Positions 10,430 through 21,799 of a stretch of 64,000 nucleotides of DNA are shown piece after piece. This DNA comes from Fasciolopsis buskii (Eukaryota > Platyhelminthes > Trematoda > Plagiorchiida > Fasciolidae). The notes beneath the pieces are model-generated. The model saw only the letters and a list, made by a program, of their open reading frames with translations, had not been told where the DNA came from and searched no databases. Where the stretch lies: contig LUCM01006555.1 in NCBI GenBank assembly GCA_008360955.1, forward strand, positions 35,161 through 99,160. The letters are read 5' to 3'. The first letter of the stretch is position 1. Each line of letters begins with the position of its first letter. The position numbers and the translations under genes were made by a program.

Positions 10430-11080
10430 CTGTGGTTGCTTCGACCACATCTTTGTGCGATGAGCAGATCTTCCGTGGATCCCACCCTTCTTGATGTGAT
10501 AACGGTACTGGATTCAGTTCTCTGGTGGCATTTCTCACTGAAGGTGTCCCGGAGAAATTCATTTCGCTTTTTTTCTCTATGTTTTAGAGATGGCGGAAGG
10601 CCGAGTTTATGCCTACGGCGATATTTCATCCGAGTCCATCAAAAGGAGAGATGTCCGTCGGGATTTCACACTCTCCTACTTTCTTTGCCACTTCGTAATT
10701 GAATTAATTATAGAAATCATGGTATCCCCACGTCGAAATAGTGCCATTGATATTTGCTAAGACAGTAGATTTTGAACAGGCGAATATTACACTTTTGAGT
10801 GAAGAGAAAGGTGAATTGCGGCAGATTCTGGGCCTTCTGAACGGTAGTGTAGGTGTGTTTGGAATGGGCTTTGGATCTTCAACATGTGAAAAATTGTTGC
10901 AGAACTGGATTGGCTCAAGTTGAACCTGGTTTCCGAGAGAAAGGAGTTGGGCCAAGTAGACTCGTTTTATTTTTTGGGCAGTGCAGTTTATTTCGGTTTT
11001 AGCAAATGTTCACTTTGCATCGTCACTGTTTGGTTTTGGTTACTGCCTCTTTATATCAAAGCGGACATGTTTCGAGTCCA
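10430..11080 (+). pseudogene. RTE reverse transcriptase fragment (copy C)
   Basis: Immediately after copy B, the + strand reads LTEGVPEKFISLFFSMF at about 10537-10590, then degenerate palm sequence. SVGVFGMGFGSSTCEKLLQNWI follows near 10840-10910, then LGQVDSFYFLGSAV near 10945-10985, the fingers-to-thumb part of an RTE RT. GVPEKFISLI and an LGS box also occur in the copy at 50-52.8 kb, so this belongs to that subfamily rather than to the 22/26-kb one. Stops throughout; no intact ORF. Confidence 0.6.
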
Positions 11081-11089
11081 AGGACCCAC

Positions 11090-12150
11090 TGGTCGAGGCA
11101 CTTAGCCGTATAACCTTTGTCCTCAGCCATCACTTGGGGACCCGTGGAACCACGACCGGTATTTTAACGGCACTTACAGAAGCCGATTCATTTGTTAGGG
11201 TTTCATGAATTTTGCCATATCTTTGCTTGGCCACCTTGAACCATCTCCCAACCATTACCTGCTCCGGTGAACAGGGTACAACGAGACCGTCGTTCTCTGA
11301 TCAAAAGCAATTCATCTTCCAACCATCTTAGTTGATTCACATTCTATGCCTCTTCTATCGTTTGATCCTTTGCGATCACAATCTTTCGTGCAACCTGTGA
11401 ATTGCTGACATAATTCTTTCATTCCTTCATTAATGCACCGAAAGTGTCCCCACATGTTTTCAATGGCCATGTGTCTGAATCGTTTAGTAGTTCCGACCTT
11501 ATTGCTGTTGTGCACACGGGCTTTGATCGATAATCGGTCGTCACTTTTACAGCACCTATGTCTCAAGTTGATGAATGCCGATCGAGCCCTCTGTATACGT
11601 AAAGGCATTTCATCAGTTAAACGACCACCAAGTGAGGTGCAACTACCCAGGCCCAGTGGTGCATCTCGGTTTTCGGTTCGATGTCATTACATCCGCGTTT
11701 AGCAGCTGTGATGAACGTTAAAATCGTCTGCAACGCACGTTGAACATACACTACGTAGTATTCGGGGTAAGTTCTGATGGAAATCTTTTTTTGCCTCAGA
11801 AGGGTTGCAGGCTGGACGCATTAACAGATGGAACGAATGGACAACGACGCTTCGGTTGACTGCTATCGATGTGCACAAAGACGTCAAAACAAACTGCACA
11901 TAAACGACCGTTGACTGGGACGTTGTCTAACGTGGCTCGCTCGGCTTCGACGCTCAAAGTGATTCCGAAGCCACCATGTTGGATCACGTGACACGCGGGA
12001 GGGCATGATTAATAATGTGCTGCCTTGTTTGCACGTTTCAGAGACCCAGTATATGCCTTTTTGAAAAGTTTCAGTTCTTACTATAGTTGCTTGTTCCCCT
12101 CTGGTTTGACGTATATTTCGGCAGTTGCACCTCAACTAACCGTTGGTTAT
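11090..12150 (-). pseudogene. RTE element copy D, endonuclease fused to RT C-terminus
   Basis: On the minus strand the endonuclease is recognisable: HGGFGITLSVEAERATLDNV, VNGRLCAVCFDVFVHIDSSQ and PKRRCPFVPSVNASSLQP near 11796-11990, then KKDFHQNLPRILRSV and a VADDFN remnant near 11710-11800. It jumps directly to the RT C-terminus (IQRARSAFINLRHRCCKSDD at about 11540-11605) and a GGQ-type tail down to 11090. The RT catalytic core between them is absent, so this copy carries a large internal deletion. It opposes its neighbours on both sides. Confidence 0.6.
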
Positions 12151-12289
12151 TTAATGAAGGGTCGTGGCGTTTACGTGAGGCACGATTGGTAGTTACTAAT
12201 TTCATACATTCGGGGCATCTTCGAGACATGAGCTTATCGTTCATCGAGTTTAGACTTAAGTGGCCAGATTAGTCCTACCGTGAGATGCA

Positions 12290-12410
12290 GAATCACTGTT
12301 GTTGCGGGTTGATGCTCAAGGACTGCCGGCATTTAAACTTCGATGTCTTCGTAGCATGTATAGAGTAGGGATGGGGAATTTTCGCAACAAAACTGAAGTT
12401 AGTCGTGTAT
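12290..12410 (+). pseudogene. Short RTE RT C-terminal fragment (copy E)
   Basis: About 120 bp read LRVDAQGLPAFKLRCLRSM then YRVGMGNFRNKTEVS, corresponding to the LR-x-D-x-RRL-x-x-F-x-x-RCLRS-x-AR segment of RTE reverse transcriptases. Nothing else of the element is visible around it. Confidence 0.45.
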
Positions 12411-13479
12411 CTTGATGAATCTTGATGAAAGGGTTATTGAATTTGAATAGTTTAAGTTGATTGTGACACGTGTTGCACATGCCGGCTGACCGACTCCTTT
12501 AGTGCAGTGTTTGGGTAGTTTAGATGATTTACCTAAATGCTGCAGTCGATGATATTCGTGTATTCAAAATATTTCCTTCTATTTTACCACCAAATTTTTT
12601 TCAGTTATTTGCTGCCGCGAAGCAGCGACCAAAAACAAAGTGCATTTGTGCAAGGTTGATGGTTGTACAAACGGGAACTAAAGGAGCTGCTCGTAATCAG
12701 AACTAGTTATCATATTAAGCTACCGTTGTGATGATTCTTTCCAAAATCACAGATCCTACCGACCCATGCACGTCGAGTCCGACCGCGCAAGCAGTATTCG
12801 CCTCGCGATCGACAGTGACAGTCGACGCAGTTGGCAAAGTCGATTAACCGTACAGCCTTTTTGTTAGAGATATTTGCATCATTTTTAAAAGAAACCATTA
12901 AGTGAGCTAGACACTTTCTCCAAGTGTAATGTAAGTGAGCATTTGGCGATGCGCTTGGTAGGAGGTTTCACTTGCTGTCCTAGATCCGATGTGCATGAAA
13001 AACAATGGGTTTCTCAGGAGTCGCCGAGTTTTATGGCGTAGACTTGTCAATTTTAATTTTGTAGGTAAATGAATAAAATAGATGGGCATCTAGGAAGTTG
13101 GTTTATAAAAAGCCTTTTGAGGGATCACGAAAATTGGCGGGTCAAAATAACTGAGAAAATGAAGGTAACTGTTCCTTTCAGCAACAATCAAATATTACTT
13201 AGGCTTATATGCGACGTCCTTAGGTGGGGAATTCCTTTCAGTGAGACGAGACGCGACGCTAATTGTGAACGTATTCATGGCAAACAGCAGGCTTTGCCGT
13301 TGAGCCGAGTAGTTTGACTGGCTGAACAAGCGATATTAGCACGAATCCTTAATTAGTGTTACTTGACGATGAAAATGATTATAGAGTTGAACATTCTGTC
13401 ACTGAATTGGAGGAGAAGCGGCTAATTCCAGTGAACTTTTCCTAATCCGAATTTGACTGAGGTGCCCTTGCAGAGCTTC

Positions 13480-14965
13480 TTACCACTATTCCTCGGCATT
13501 CGGAACGAGGGAGCGTATTCCGTTCTCATTGTACGAGTTATTAATAGTATCCAATTTCAAGATGGTGACACGCAATGGCTGTAGTAATCATCGTGGAATT
13601 AGTTTAATTTTAGTAGTTATCGAGGTATTATCCTTGTGAAATGCTCCACCGTTTGGTACCAATTCGCCAGGGAAACGGCCGCGAGCATGAAGCCAGATTT
13701 CGCCCGTCCATGTTTTTACTCTTCCTTAGTAAAGGGAAACGAGCCACAGGCATCATCACGCGGAAGTTTTTTGATCTGAAGGATCCCTTCAAATCAGTTG
13801 ACCGAATAGCGTTATTCACTGGTCTTCAGCAGCAGTTTGTGAGTATGCTGCCATCGTTGTATTCACATACCTTGGGTCGAGTAAGAGTGTACGGCGAACT
13901 AACGAATTCGTTCGAAACGACAAGCAATATTCGGTAGGAATGTGTTGTCTCTCCGTTCTTGTTTAACTTTGTCACCATTGAGGCAATTTAGAATGCTTCG
14001 GTAGGTCTTCAGCATGTAGGCATGGTGTTGACCTGTCGTGAATAGCGGACGACCTTGTGTGCTTCTTCGATTCTGCCGAACATGCACGACGTGCACTGGA
14101 AAGACTCACAAGAGCTAGATTCTATTGGTTTTGAGTTTGATACTCGATGAGGGAAAATTGGCAAACACTGGTCATTCCACTTATGTTGGCAACTACGTGA
14201 CGAGGGATAGTAATATCGTATTAGACGTGAGCGCGCGTAAAGAAAATGAATAAACAGCGTACGCTGGACTGAAGCACCTGTGGCGTCTACCCGATATTTC
14301 GTTGAAGTGCTTAACGTGCCGCAGTGCGCTCAGTTCTGTCATATGATTACGAGTCGTGGAATGTTTTTGCGGATTATGTTCGTCGCTTGCGGATTTTCTG
14401 TCGTGGATGTTTGCGTAGCATCGCTGGCATTAAATGTAATGACCGCCCAAGCAATGCGGTAAGGAATCTCGTATTGGATACCGGTTCAGACAGTATCTTA
14501 CCAAGCCGCACCGAGCTTCGTAGACTTCGTTGGTTGGATCACGTGTGGCCAGTGACGAAAACATGTCTACCACTTCATGTATTATTTTTCGTACCTCCTG
14601 CGGAATGAAAGAAGCCCTATGTAAGTTAGCAAATGACGTGGCAGCGTGGAGTAAGCAAATATGCAGCGAACCTAGGTGAAACAGGTCTCCCACGTCTTTG
14701 TGGTTGGGATCCAAAAGACCCTTTAACCAATTGGCTGGAGACACTAAAGGATATGACAGCCAATTGCAAACAAGCTGTTGATAGGGAAAGTGTTTGCACA
14801 GTTAGATTGTTTTCTGTACTTCTGCGCCGACTTTACTGCCAGTGTAATCCCACCCTCTGTCCACCTTGCCTAATCACTATCTCTGTTGGATCGTGTAATA
14901 TGATAAGAAAGGCAGCGACAAATGGGACTTGCCCTGCGATTTAGCGTTTTACAATGATGGTCCTT
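13480..14965 (+). pseudogene. RTE non-LTR element copy F (RT plus 3' end)
   Basis: The + strand reads as an RTE reverse transcriptase in several frames. LHRLVPIRQGNGREHEARFRP at about 13641-13700 is the entry to the palm. FDLKDPFKSVDRIALF at 13770-13815 is motif A with a damaged first Asp region. LPSLYSHTLGRVRVYGELTN and a SGVRQ-like remnant reach 13935. The YADD region is lost in frameshifts near 14035. The C-terminal part (SVLSYDYESW, VRRLRIFCRGCLRSIAGI, LRRLRWLDHVWPV) runs from 14324 to 14580, then WDPKDPLTNWLETLKDMTAN at 14700-14760. The 3' UTR ends at about 14965 in an ATGATGG remnant matching other copies. Dead element in the ArfGAP intron. Confidence 0.7.
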
Positions 14966-15199
14966 CTTTAACATCCATTGTCTGTGACTACTATGCACTT
15001 GTGTGTAGGAATGTTTGACACTCGTGCTATTATACCGTATGGTATTGCATAGACTTTTGCGTACAAAAATAATGTCGCGTTTCAGTCAGAAAATGTGAAG
15101 ATGAAAAACTTATACCCATCACCTTGTAAAAATGTGAAAAAACTCATGAAGGACTAATCAATGATCAGAGCACATTATGATAGGTTGCTCGGCTAAAAC

Positions 15200-15890
15200 A
15201 CGGTTACGGTTTGTCAAACGCGTGCTAAATATGAGACAGGGGAGTTTCTATAGATATTGATTCTAGAGGGTATGAAACGAATAGTGGATCGTGTTGAAAT
15301 ATGAGAGCGGCATTTTGAAAGGTTGTTGTGCAGAGGATGCGTGGGATCTGAAAGAATTTTGTGAGCAAATTTCTCACATGCTGATAAGTGCTGATCACAT
15401 AAATTGAAGGACAATTCAGTTAGTGGTATGATAGCCCCGGCGAAGAATTTTGGAGTCTTTTCCAAGTAAAACTGGAAAAATAACAAGTGAACAGTAAAGG
15501 AGAATCGGGAATACATTGGTATACAAATCGAGAGATGGTGCTTTGTTTCACCTTGTATTGTCGAAACTTCCTGAGTTGGAATGACAACCGTCAGAGATCC
15601 TTTGCACAGGTAAAAATGTGAGCAGTCCACTTCAGATTTTTATCAATAGTAACTCCTAGATATTTCACAAGATCAACCGTGTTAAGTGATTTTGAGTTGT
15701 TGAAAGACGTTTCGGATGAGTAGGCCGACCGAAGGAGAGAGAACAGACATTCGAAACATGTAGATTTGTTGAGATCTAAACCAGCTCTTGCGGAGAAATC
15801 ATAAACAAAAGATAGGTTGTTGGAAAAACGTTGAAAATTATCGTTGTTCGAAACTTTTGTTTTATTTGCAGCTTTGTGACTCAAAACTTC
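15200..15890 (-). mobile_element. CR1-like non-LTR retrotransposon, 5'-truncated 3' end
   Basis: Two minus-strand open stretches, 15591-15884 and 15214-15630, read consecutively as the C-terminal part of a CR1/Jockey-group ORF2. ARAGLDLNKSTCFECLFS and LNTVDLVKYLGVTIDKNLKW (the KYLGV motif after the RT palm) come first. Then come ACEKFAHKILSDPTHPLHNN and TRSTIRFIPSRINIYRNSPV near the C-terminus. Only the last third of the ORF is present, the usual 5' truncation of LINE insertions. A single frameshift separates the two parts, so it looks younger than most neighbours. It sits just upstream of the ArfGAP exon at 15943, on the opposite strand. Confidence 0.7.
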
Positions 15891-15942
15891 TCCATCACAG
15901 CTTTGATAATTTCTCGCTTTACGCTTACACCCGTAGCGTCAG

Positions 15943-16247
15943 GTGACTCTTCATTTGAAAGACGCGGCGGTTGGATGGATGATACACCTCAAAGTGATGG
16001 CTGGGCTCGTGATTCGGATCCATTTGACTCACTCGGTTCTCGGAATCACAATTCAACCGCGGCGACTAACAATAAAAAATCCGAATCGACAGTAACTTCT
16101 GATTGGGGTCGTTCAAGCCCGCACGGATTACCAAAACAGAAAGCAGCTCCGGTTGTTTTCATGTCCAGCACACAATCGGAAGAACTGCACAAGAAATTCG
16201 CCAATGTGTCCTCAATTTCATCAGATGCCTTTTTCGGCCGTGAAGAG
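15943..16247 (+). CDS. ARFGAP2/3: ArfGAP2/3 exon with first Glo3 ISS...FG motif
   Basis: Fourth visible ArfGAP2/3 exon, about 101 residues. It begins DSSFERRGGWMDDTPQSDGW, then a Ser/Asn-rich linker, and ends QSEELHKKFANVSSISSDAFFGREE. The KKFANV-x-SISSD-x-FFGRE block is the Glo3 regulatory motif (human ArfGAP2/3 have QKF...AISSDMFFGRE), which helps sense the coat and cargo state. The donor GAG|GTGCCT is in phase 0. For the start, three acceptors (AG before 15901, 15937 or 15943) keep the same frame. 15943 restores a Ser codon with the previous exon and is closest to where similarity begins, but 15901 has the better pyrimidine tract. This start is therefore uncertain by up to 14 codons. Confidence 0.85.
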
Positions 16248-16803
16248 GTGCCTTTTGATCTTTTTAACAATCACCTTAACAATTACGCAGTCGCCTGTTT
16301 TCATTCCTAAGCGATGCTGAATTTGTCTGATTTGGTTGGTTTCTTCTTCATTGATCGACTCAGAATAAAACAAACAGTTCACTACTCGCGGTGTTAGAGT
16401 TTGATTGTCCGCCTTCCAGGACGGGTTCTAATTTTAGGCTGGATTGTTTTAGTCATCAGTCTTACTTATTCAGTCCCCTGGTGCATCTTGCTATGTATTT
16501 GTGTGTCTGCATTGCGGTTGTTATTGACATAAATGTTGGCACAGAAGTTTCGATGAAACTGGTAACAGTAATGTACGTACTTTGATGCACAACAAGTCGA
16601 TCGTCCCTCTCTCTGTAGTCTCCGACTGTCAAGTTTGTTTCCTGTTGCTCCACATCACTAGGTTTTTATTACTATGGATTGCATTCCAGCAACGACATCT
16701 ATGCAGAGAGTATGCAGTAAGAAATGTGGTCCCGATAGTTCTTGAAAATTGCACAAGTTTGCTCCTAGTACTTGATTCATTTGACGCACTCATCCTCTTC
16801 CAG

Positions 16804-17001
16804 ATTGATAATGTCGGCTTTTCACGATTCCAAGGCAGCGAATCCATCTCCAGCGATGACTATTTTGGCCGTACCAAACCCCAGTCATCTTCACAACTGT
16901 CGAACGAACTCCAACAGATCAAGGATGGTGTACGTCAAGGTGTGACAAAAGTGGCCACTCGATTATCTCATCTAGCCAGTGGTGTGGTCAGCACATTGCA
17001 G
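16804..17001 (+). CDS. ARFGAP2/3: ArfGAP2/3 exon with second ISS...FG motif and C-terminal helix
   Basis: Fifth ArfGAP2/3 exon, 66 codons, phase 0 at both ends (CTCTTCCAG acceptor, CAG|GTGAAT donor). It encodes FSRFQGSESISSDDYFGR, a second Glo3-type ISS...FG repeat. Then comes an amphipathic helix, ELQQIKDGVRQGVTKVATRL and SHLASGVVSTLQ, equivalent to the (I/L)AQ-x-KQGVKSVAGK...LANGVM-x-S(I/L)Q C-terminal helix that anchors the protein to Golgi membranes and coat. In vertebrates only about five residues (DRYGS-like) follow, so a tiny last coding exon is expected downstream. I did not find it among the Jockey remnants at 17.7-19.7 kb. Confidence 0.88.
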
Positions 17002-17679
17002 GTGAATTGTTTTGATGTTCTTATTTTAATTCACACTGGAAGTGGTCGCAAATTTTGGCGTCGACTCGTTCAGGCTTCGGTGACTACTTTTTTAGGTTAA
17101 TGATATTTGCGTCTGCAATAAGGGCTGACATATGCAGTCTAAAGTGAGACCAAAGTGTACTCAGTAAATTTGCTGAGAATTTTACCAAACAGTCTTCACG
17201 TTATTGATGTTCTAATGCATGTATAGAGGATTGACACATCTAGAATTGTTTTTCACTTTGTTGTGAAAAGTCGTTTCAATTTCGTTCGTGGCACTAGTTG
17301 CCGCATCCGTTGATAACTTATCTGGTAGTGGGATTCTTTTTCGATACATAGGTCTGATATGAATGTAAGTTTTAATTTTCTGGGTCAGTGCTTTTGTGCG
17401 TTGCAATGCTTTGGTCGTTTCTCCGTTCCACTCAGTCCATTATCTGTGTGCTTAGCCTCGGCTTGATATAAGAGTAGTGATACTCCCTTTAACTGGCGGG
17501 TGCACCGAAGAAACTCATTTCTCTTTCCCGAGCTCTGTGTGTGAATATCCGAAGCCCAGTTCACGCTTATGGCCATGTTGCGCCACGACGGTTGATGCTC
17601 GAAATAATTGTCTTTTTTATCACGCAAAGTGATTCATAGCATACGGGACAAACTCAGTATTCAAATGACACTGCAAAAG

Positions 17680-18720
17680 GAAGATTATGCAGGAATATTC
17701 ACATAAGGACCAGTTTGTTCATGCTGTTTTTAAAGAGAGATTGTAAGGGGGTGGGAAAACAGGTCTGGGAACAAACGATTACTGAGAGCGAGAGGTGTGG
17801 CGGGGCTTTTGGACCGATATCTGTTAAGCATGGCTAGAGGTCCGAAAACGGGATAGACCGACGATGGTTAAAGGTAAAGGAGCAGACGAATCAAGCACCG
17901 AAGAAGAGCCCAAGTAGTAGTGATAGAACGATGTGCAAGTGTAGATTGGACTTTAAGGCGGGGGATCACTGATCGGATGGATGGCCTTGCGCTGAACCCG
18001 ACCAAGTTGAGAAAAAAGATAGATGAAGCTCCATCCCTCTTGTGACTGCAGTATTCAAGTGTGGTGTATATTTGAGTTTCGTACAGCATAAGATGAGCTG
18101 GAGTGAAAAAGAAAGTTTGGTTCGAAACAGAAAAGCAACCAGCACGAGGAGCTAACTGAGGTATAAAAGGAAACCAGGATAACGAAGAAGTTGCAGATCG
18201 GACAAGGAAAGATATGGAATCTGCAGAGCGCAGAACAAGTTGGTGAAGTTTTAATGTTGCTTGAGGGAAATAAGAAGAATTTATCAGAGCATTAAAATCA
18301 ACATAATTACGAAAGACCCAGGAGCTGAGTTCAAAGCCAATTCAGCGACTTACTGACGACTTTACGGCCCCGATCGATATTCGTGTTTGGTGGCAGTCAG
18401 TGCAGTAAAAAACGGACAGTGGAGAATGGCATCATCGATAAGGAAGTGGATTGAATCAGATGCACTGGATAAGAGGATCGTTAGTAAGTGAGTGGTAATG
18501 ATTAGTAATGAGAGACGACAGTCGGTGGAACGACGTTGTCGAAACCCCTACTGGCGGTCGTCCAGTAGTCCTTTGCGTTCGAGAACCAAAGGAGCTGGTC
18601 AAAATTAATGGTTTCGAGCACTTGAGGAGGATGGAGGGTTGTGGTGGATAAAGTTGATGGGGGGTGTGATAACAGTGACCGTGGAAATAGCCGTATCTTG
18701 TGCTAGTTGTCAAAGCGGGA
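17680..18720 (-). pseudogene. Jockey-like non-LTR element fragment (minus copy 1)
   Basis: On the minus strand the order is: a decayed RT entry region near 18456-18713 (LLKCSKPLILTSSFGSRTQR), a broken palm, then MLYETQIYTTLEYCSHKRDG at about 18030-18089. The LY-x-TQ...LEYCSH motif is characteristic of the Jockey C-terminal region. SLAHRSITTTWALL follows near 17900 and SFVPRPVFPPPYNLSLKT near 17730-17790. Multiple stops. It lies about 700 bp past the last ArfGAP exon found, antisense to it, and shares C-terminal sequence with the adjacent copy at 18860-19740. Confidence 0.6.
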
Positions 18721-18859
18721 TGTGCTGTGACAGTCAGTTGTCTGAATTAGATTGGGCGTTCGATTTTGTGCTTCCGATTGGTGATCAAAGTTTCCTTATG
18801 GTATGGAACGATTTGCAGTTAGAAGGTAAGCTTTGTAAACAAAAGGTGCTGTAAAAGGG

Positions 18860-19740
18860 GGTTCTTATACGGGAAAATTCAGACTGTTGACTCTACTTTT
18901 GAAACGGAACTGGTTATATGCCGTCGTAAATACCGAAGATGAATGCGTTCCGTAGTTTATCAATCCGGAGAAAAAAAATGAATTCCGACATCTGGACTCT
19001 GAGAACTGACAAGGGTGACTAGGCACTTGATTAGGAAAAAACAAGGGCAGGAATGGGAAATACGGAAGCGAGCTCTGAACTAAATAAGTTAAAATAATAA
19101 CGACAGAAAAGATAGTGAAGCAATTGCCTGGCAATGCGCAAGTGATTACAAATCGAGGAGATTGTTAGTCAATTGGATATCCTTTCAGTGAATGCAATCA
19201 AGAAGTGTCGATAGGCAAAACCCTATCCCACTTATGACTGAAGTATTCAAGTGCCCGGTGAATTTTAGGTTTTATATAAAAGACTAGTGTATGAAGGCGT
19301 CTGGCGTGGAATAAAAAACAACTTTTTTTGTAGCACGAGAGAAGCATTGACACAGGGATGCCAAGGGGAAGAATCTATGGATGTTCCTAGTAATTAGTCT
19401 CCATGGGACGAAGAGAAGTCGAGTCGAGCAACCGAGATGTTCGTGTAAGGTACAAGGACCAAACATCTGGGAAGCATTGAAGCTAAGACGGTTTGTATAG
19501 TCAGAAGCAGTGGTTCATCCTAAATGGGAAGTGAAATATACATCGAAAACAATGTGGACGTGATCGATCTTGGTAGTCTTATGGTGAATAGTAGAGTAGG
19601 AAAGAAAGCAATGGAAAGTCGCATTATTGACAACAAACTGTAATGAGTTGTGTTTGGCGATGTCTCTTCTTTGTTCTGAGTTCTGATCCTCGCGATCGTC
19701 TGTCCTCACTGTCTCATTTGGGAACGCCCACACAGTTTTT
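18860..19740 (-). pseudogene. Jockey-like non-LTR element fragment (minus copy 2)
   Basis: A second Jockey C-terminal fragment in the same orientation. VVNNATFHCFLSYSTIHHKT near 19580-19650 aligns with the ADDATLHCSLSYST palm segment, with the catalytic ADD decayed to VNN. LSFNASQMFGPCTLHEH near 19420-19480 follows, then a YS(T)...LNTSVIS remnant of the LEYCSH box near 19230-19300. ESRCRNSFFFSGLINYG and YNQFRFKSRVNSLNF near 18875-19010 form the ORF end. Together with the copy at 17680-18720 this gives a tandem, same-strand pair, either two insertions or a duplicated one. Confidence 0.55.
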
Positions 19741-21020
19741 CTTTATTAAGTTGAATCATCACATTTATGGCTTACTTTGCTTGTATCGTTGCGCCTGTGT
19801 GGCTGCCATTATTTCATCAGTTGTCCGTACCGCGCTTTGATTCGTTCATCTTCGACGCATTTCACGCGATTTAGTTCATGGGACTTTTTGTCGAATTCGG
19901 ACCGCTCATCCTTATTGGTTGGCCTAGCTTACGATATGACCTTCTCAGTTTGCATATTTGCAGTCTTGCCTTCTGATTACTTCACGATGTCTGCTGTCCG
20001 CTGGTAGCTCACTCACTCTGATCGTGCGTTCTGCAATTGCTCGGTGTCTGGCAAGATCGGGTTTAATCCATGCATGTGTATTGATGACAATTTGTCTGGC
20101 ACAGTCTAGCGCCGCGCAACCATCGATAGCTTGTGAAACAGTCCTATCAGATTCAGGTGCAAAACCAGATAGGCTATCGAAGTTGGCAGTTGATGCTAGA
20201 CGACCATTATTAAAAAGAAGAGGGCGGACGTAAGTATGAGGTCTCAGAGGGAACAGATGAAACAAACGATGAGAGAACGTTTGCTGAGGGAACGTGAAAT
20301 TCACGAAACGAGTGCCGAATGGAAACCGAACAAAGGCAATTTCGGCCGCATACTTCCGTCTCAAATTCGGTCGAAGTCCTTGGTGATGGTCAGCGAGACA
20401 AAGTTAGTTTCTTCATTGTTGCCATTACATCCGACCAAAAGCTTGAGATGACAGCTAGTGAGTCACCCTTTGGGGTGAGCGAAATCCACACTTTCGGTCA
20501 TTTAACATACTTTCGCATTCAAAGAGCGAATGGAATGCGAGAAATAATTGTTCTTTCATAACGGAAGGGCAGTCGTTTGGTTGAATGAAGAGAAAAGAAC
20601 ATATGTGGAGCTACCTTGGAATACACATTTTCAAATCGATAGGTGACACCCTACAGATTGCGCGGTTCGGAAGCATTCAGCTTTGGAAGAACTTGGCGGA
20701 TTTTCTGTAGTCATAATAGAAAAAAGAGAGGAAGATAGAGAAGTGGATCTGACACGTAGTACATTATACTGGGAGGTGTAGACCTTCGTCTTGTCAAGCA
20801 GGCCGCATTCCATAGATCCTGGTGCCGATAGTCAGGAGAACAGAAGTTACGGTGAGCCGTTTTTTCAAAGGAGCAGATGTAGCTAGTCGCTGAGCTTTGT
20901 GGTTACAATACTTTCTTTCATCCTCTGTAGGGCAACGGGACTTCGGTTGCCAGCTTGCGCCAAGAGGTGTCGGGATATTCGGCTGGCGAATGACCCCATC
21001 AGCTGTATGGTTTCTCAAAC
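19741..21020. other. Unassigned intergenic stretch
   Basis: Open frames of 60-140 codons occur on both strands (for example the minus frame 19945-20364), but none shows a recognisable domain, splice pattern or transposon motif. The missing last ArfGAP exon could be here but was not identified. Confidence 0.4.
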
Positions 21021-21023
21021 ATC

Positions 21024-21260
21024 GTTCAGCGTCAAACAGCGAGGCGAACCCCACCGACCAGTTGCAGGGTTACACATTGCAATAGAAAGAATTAATATGC
21101 AAGATGGACAGATAATGGATCCACGGGGGCAAGAAAAGAAAAAAACCCGTGGTATCGGGCTGAACAATCTTACTGTGCAAACGCACAGAAAATGGCAACG
21201 ATCTCCACCATTCACGGTTAGTCGTCATATCATTCAGTGTTTCCAGCAAACGGGGGCTGA
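21024..21260 (-). mobile_element. RTE 3'-end fragment
   Basis: The + strand TTCAGCGTCAAACAGCGAGG, followed about 35 bases later by GGGTTACACATTGCAATAGA and then TGTGCAAACGCAC, parallels base for base the start of the minus-strand RTE arm at 26011 and its continuation. It is therefore about 235 bp of the same family's 3' UTR on the minus strand, cut off at about 21260 where similarity stops. Confidence 0.65.
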
Positions 21261-21799
21261 TTTTAAGCTTTCCGCGATCCCGGCCTCTTCAGTATTTCCG
21301 ACACTCCTTGTAAACAGGATTGTCAGAAGACTGTAACAACCCAAATGCACGATCCCCGATCTGAGCAAAGTCCGTTCACTTGTTCTGGTTAGCTCCTTCG
21401 AAACTCATGGCAGCGCGCAACCTGAGTCGTTGCAAAACTGAAGTTGAATCAAGACTGCTCCACGAATTCTGCGATGTGTTAAAATGTGTGTAAAAACAAT
21501 CATACTTTTGACGGTCAGCCTCGGTCAGTTTCCATCCACGTAATAGACAAAAATATGGCAAAACTCCAAAGAAATGGAATAGCTAACCAAGGAAAAGCAA
21601 GATAAAAAATACCCTTCCCATAGTCCAAGCAAATAAAACAAATTCTGCGCGCCTAATCATGTCTGCAAACGGCATCCTGATCGTAACAAGTCAAGCTCAG
21701 CTAGCTGATCACTCGGGATCCGTCATCGTGATCGAAAAAGTAGAGCTGATCCGTGACGGAACAAACTATCACAAACGTCCAACAAAACCCACCCCAACG

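Noticed and set aside
18188..18253. Possible last ArfGAP2/3 exon starting DNEEVADR after an AG
   Set aside because: It lies inside an antisense Jockey remnant, is longer than the expected five-residue tail and lacks the aromatic residue seen in the family.
19945..20364. Minus-strand open frame of 139 codons
   Set aside because: No motif, splice pattern or transposon similarity was found; length alone does not support a gene.
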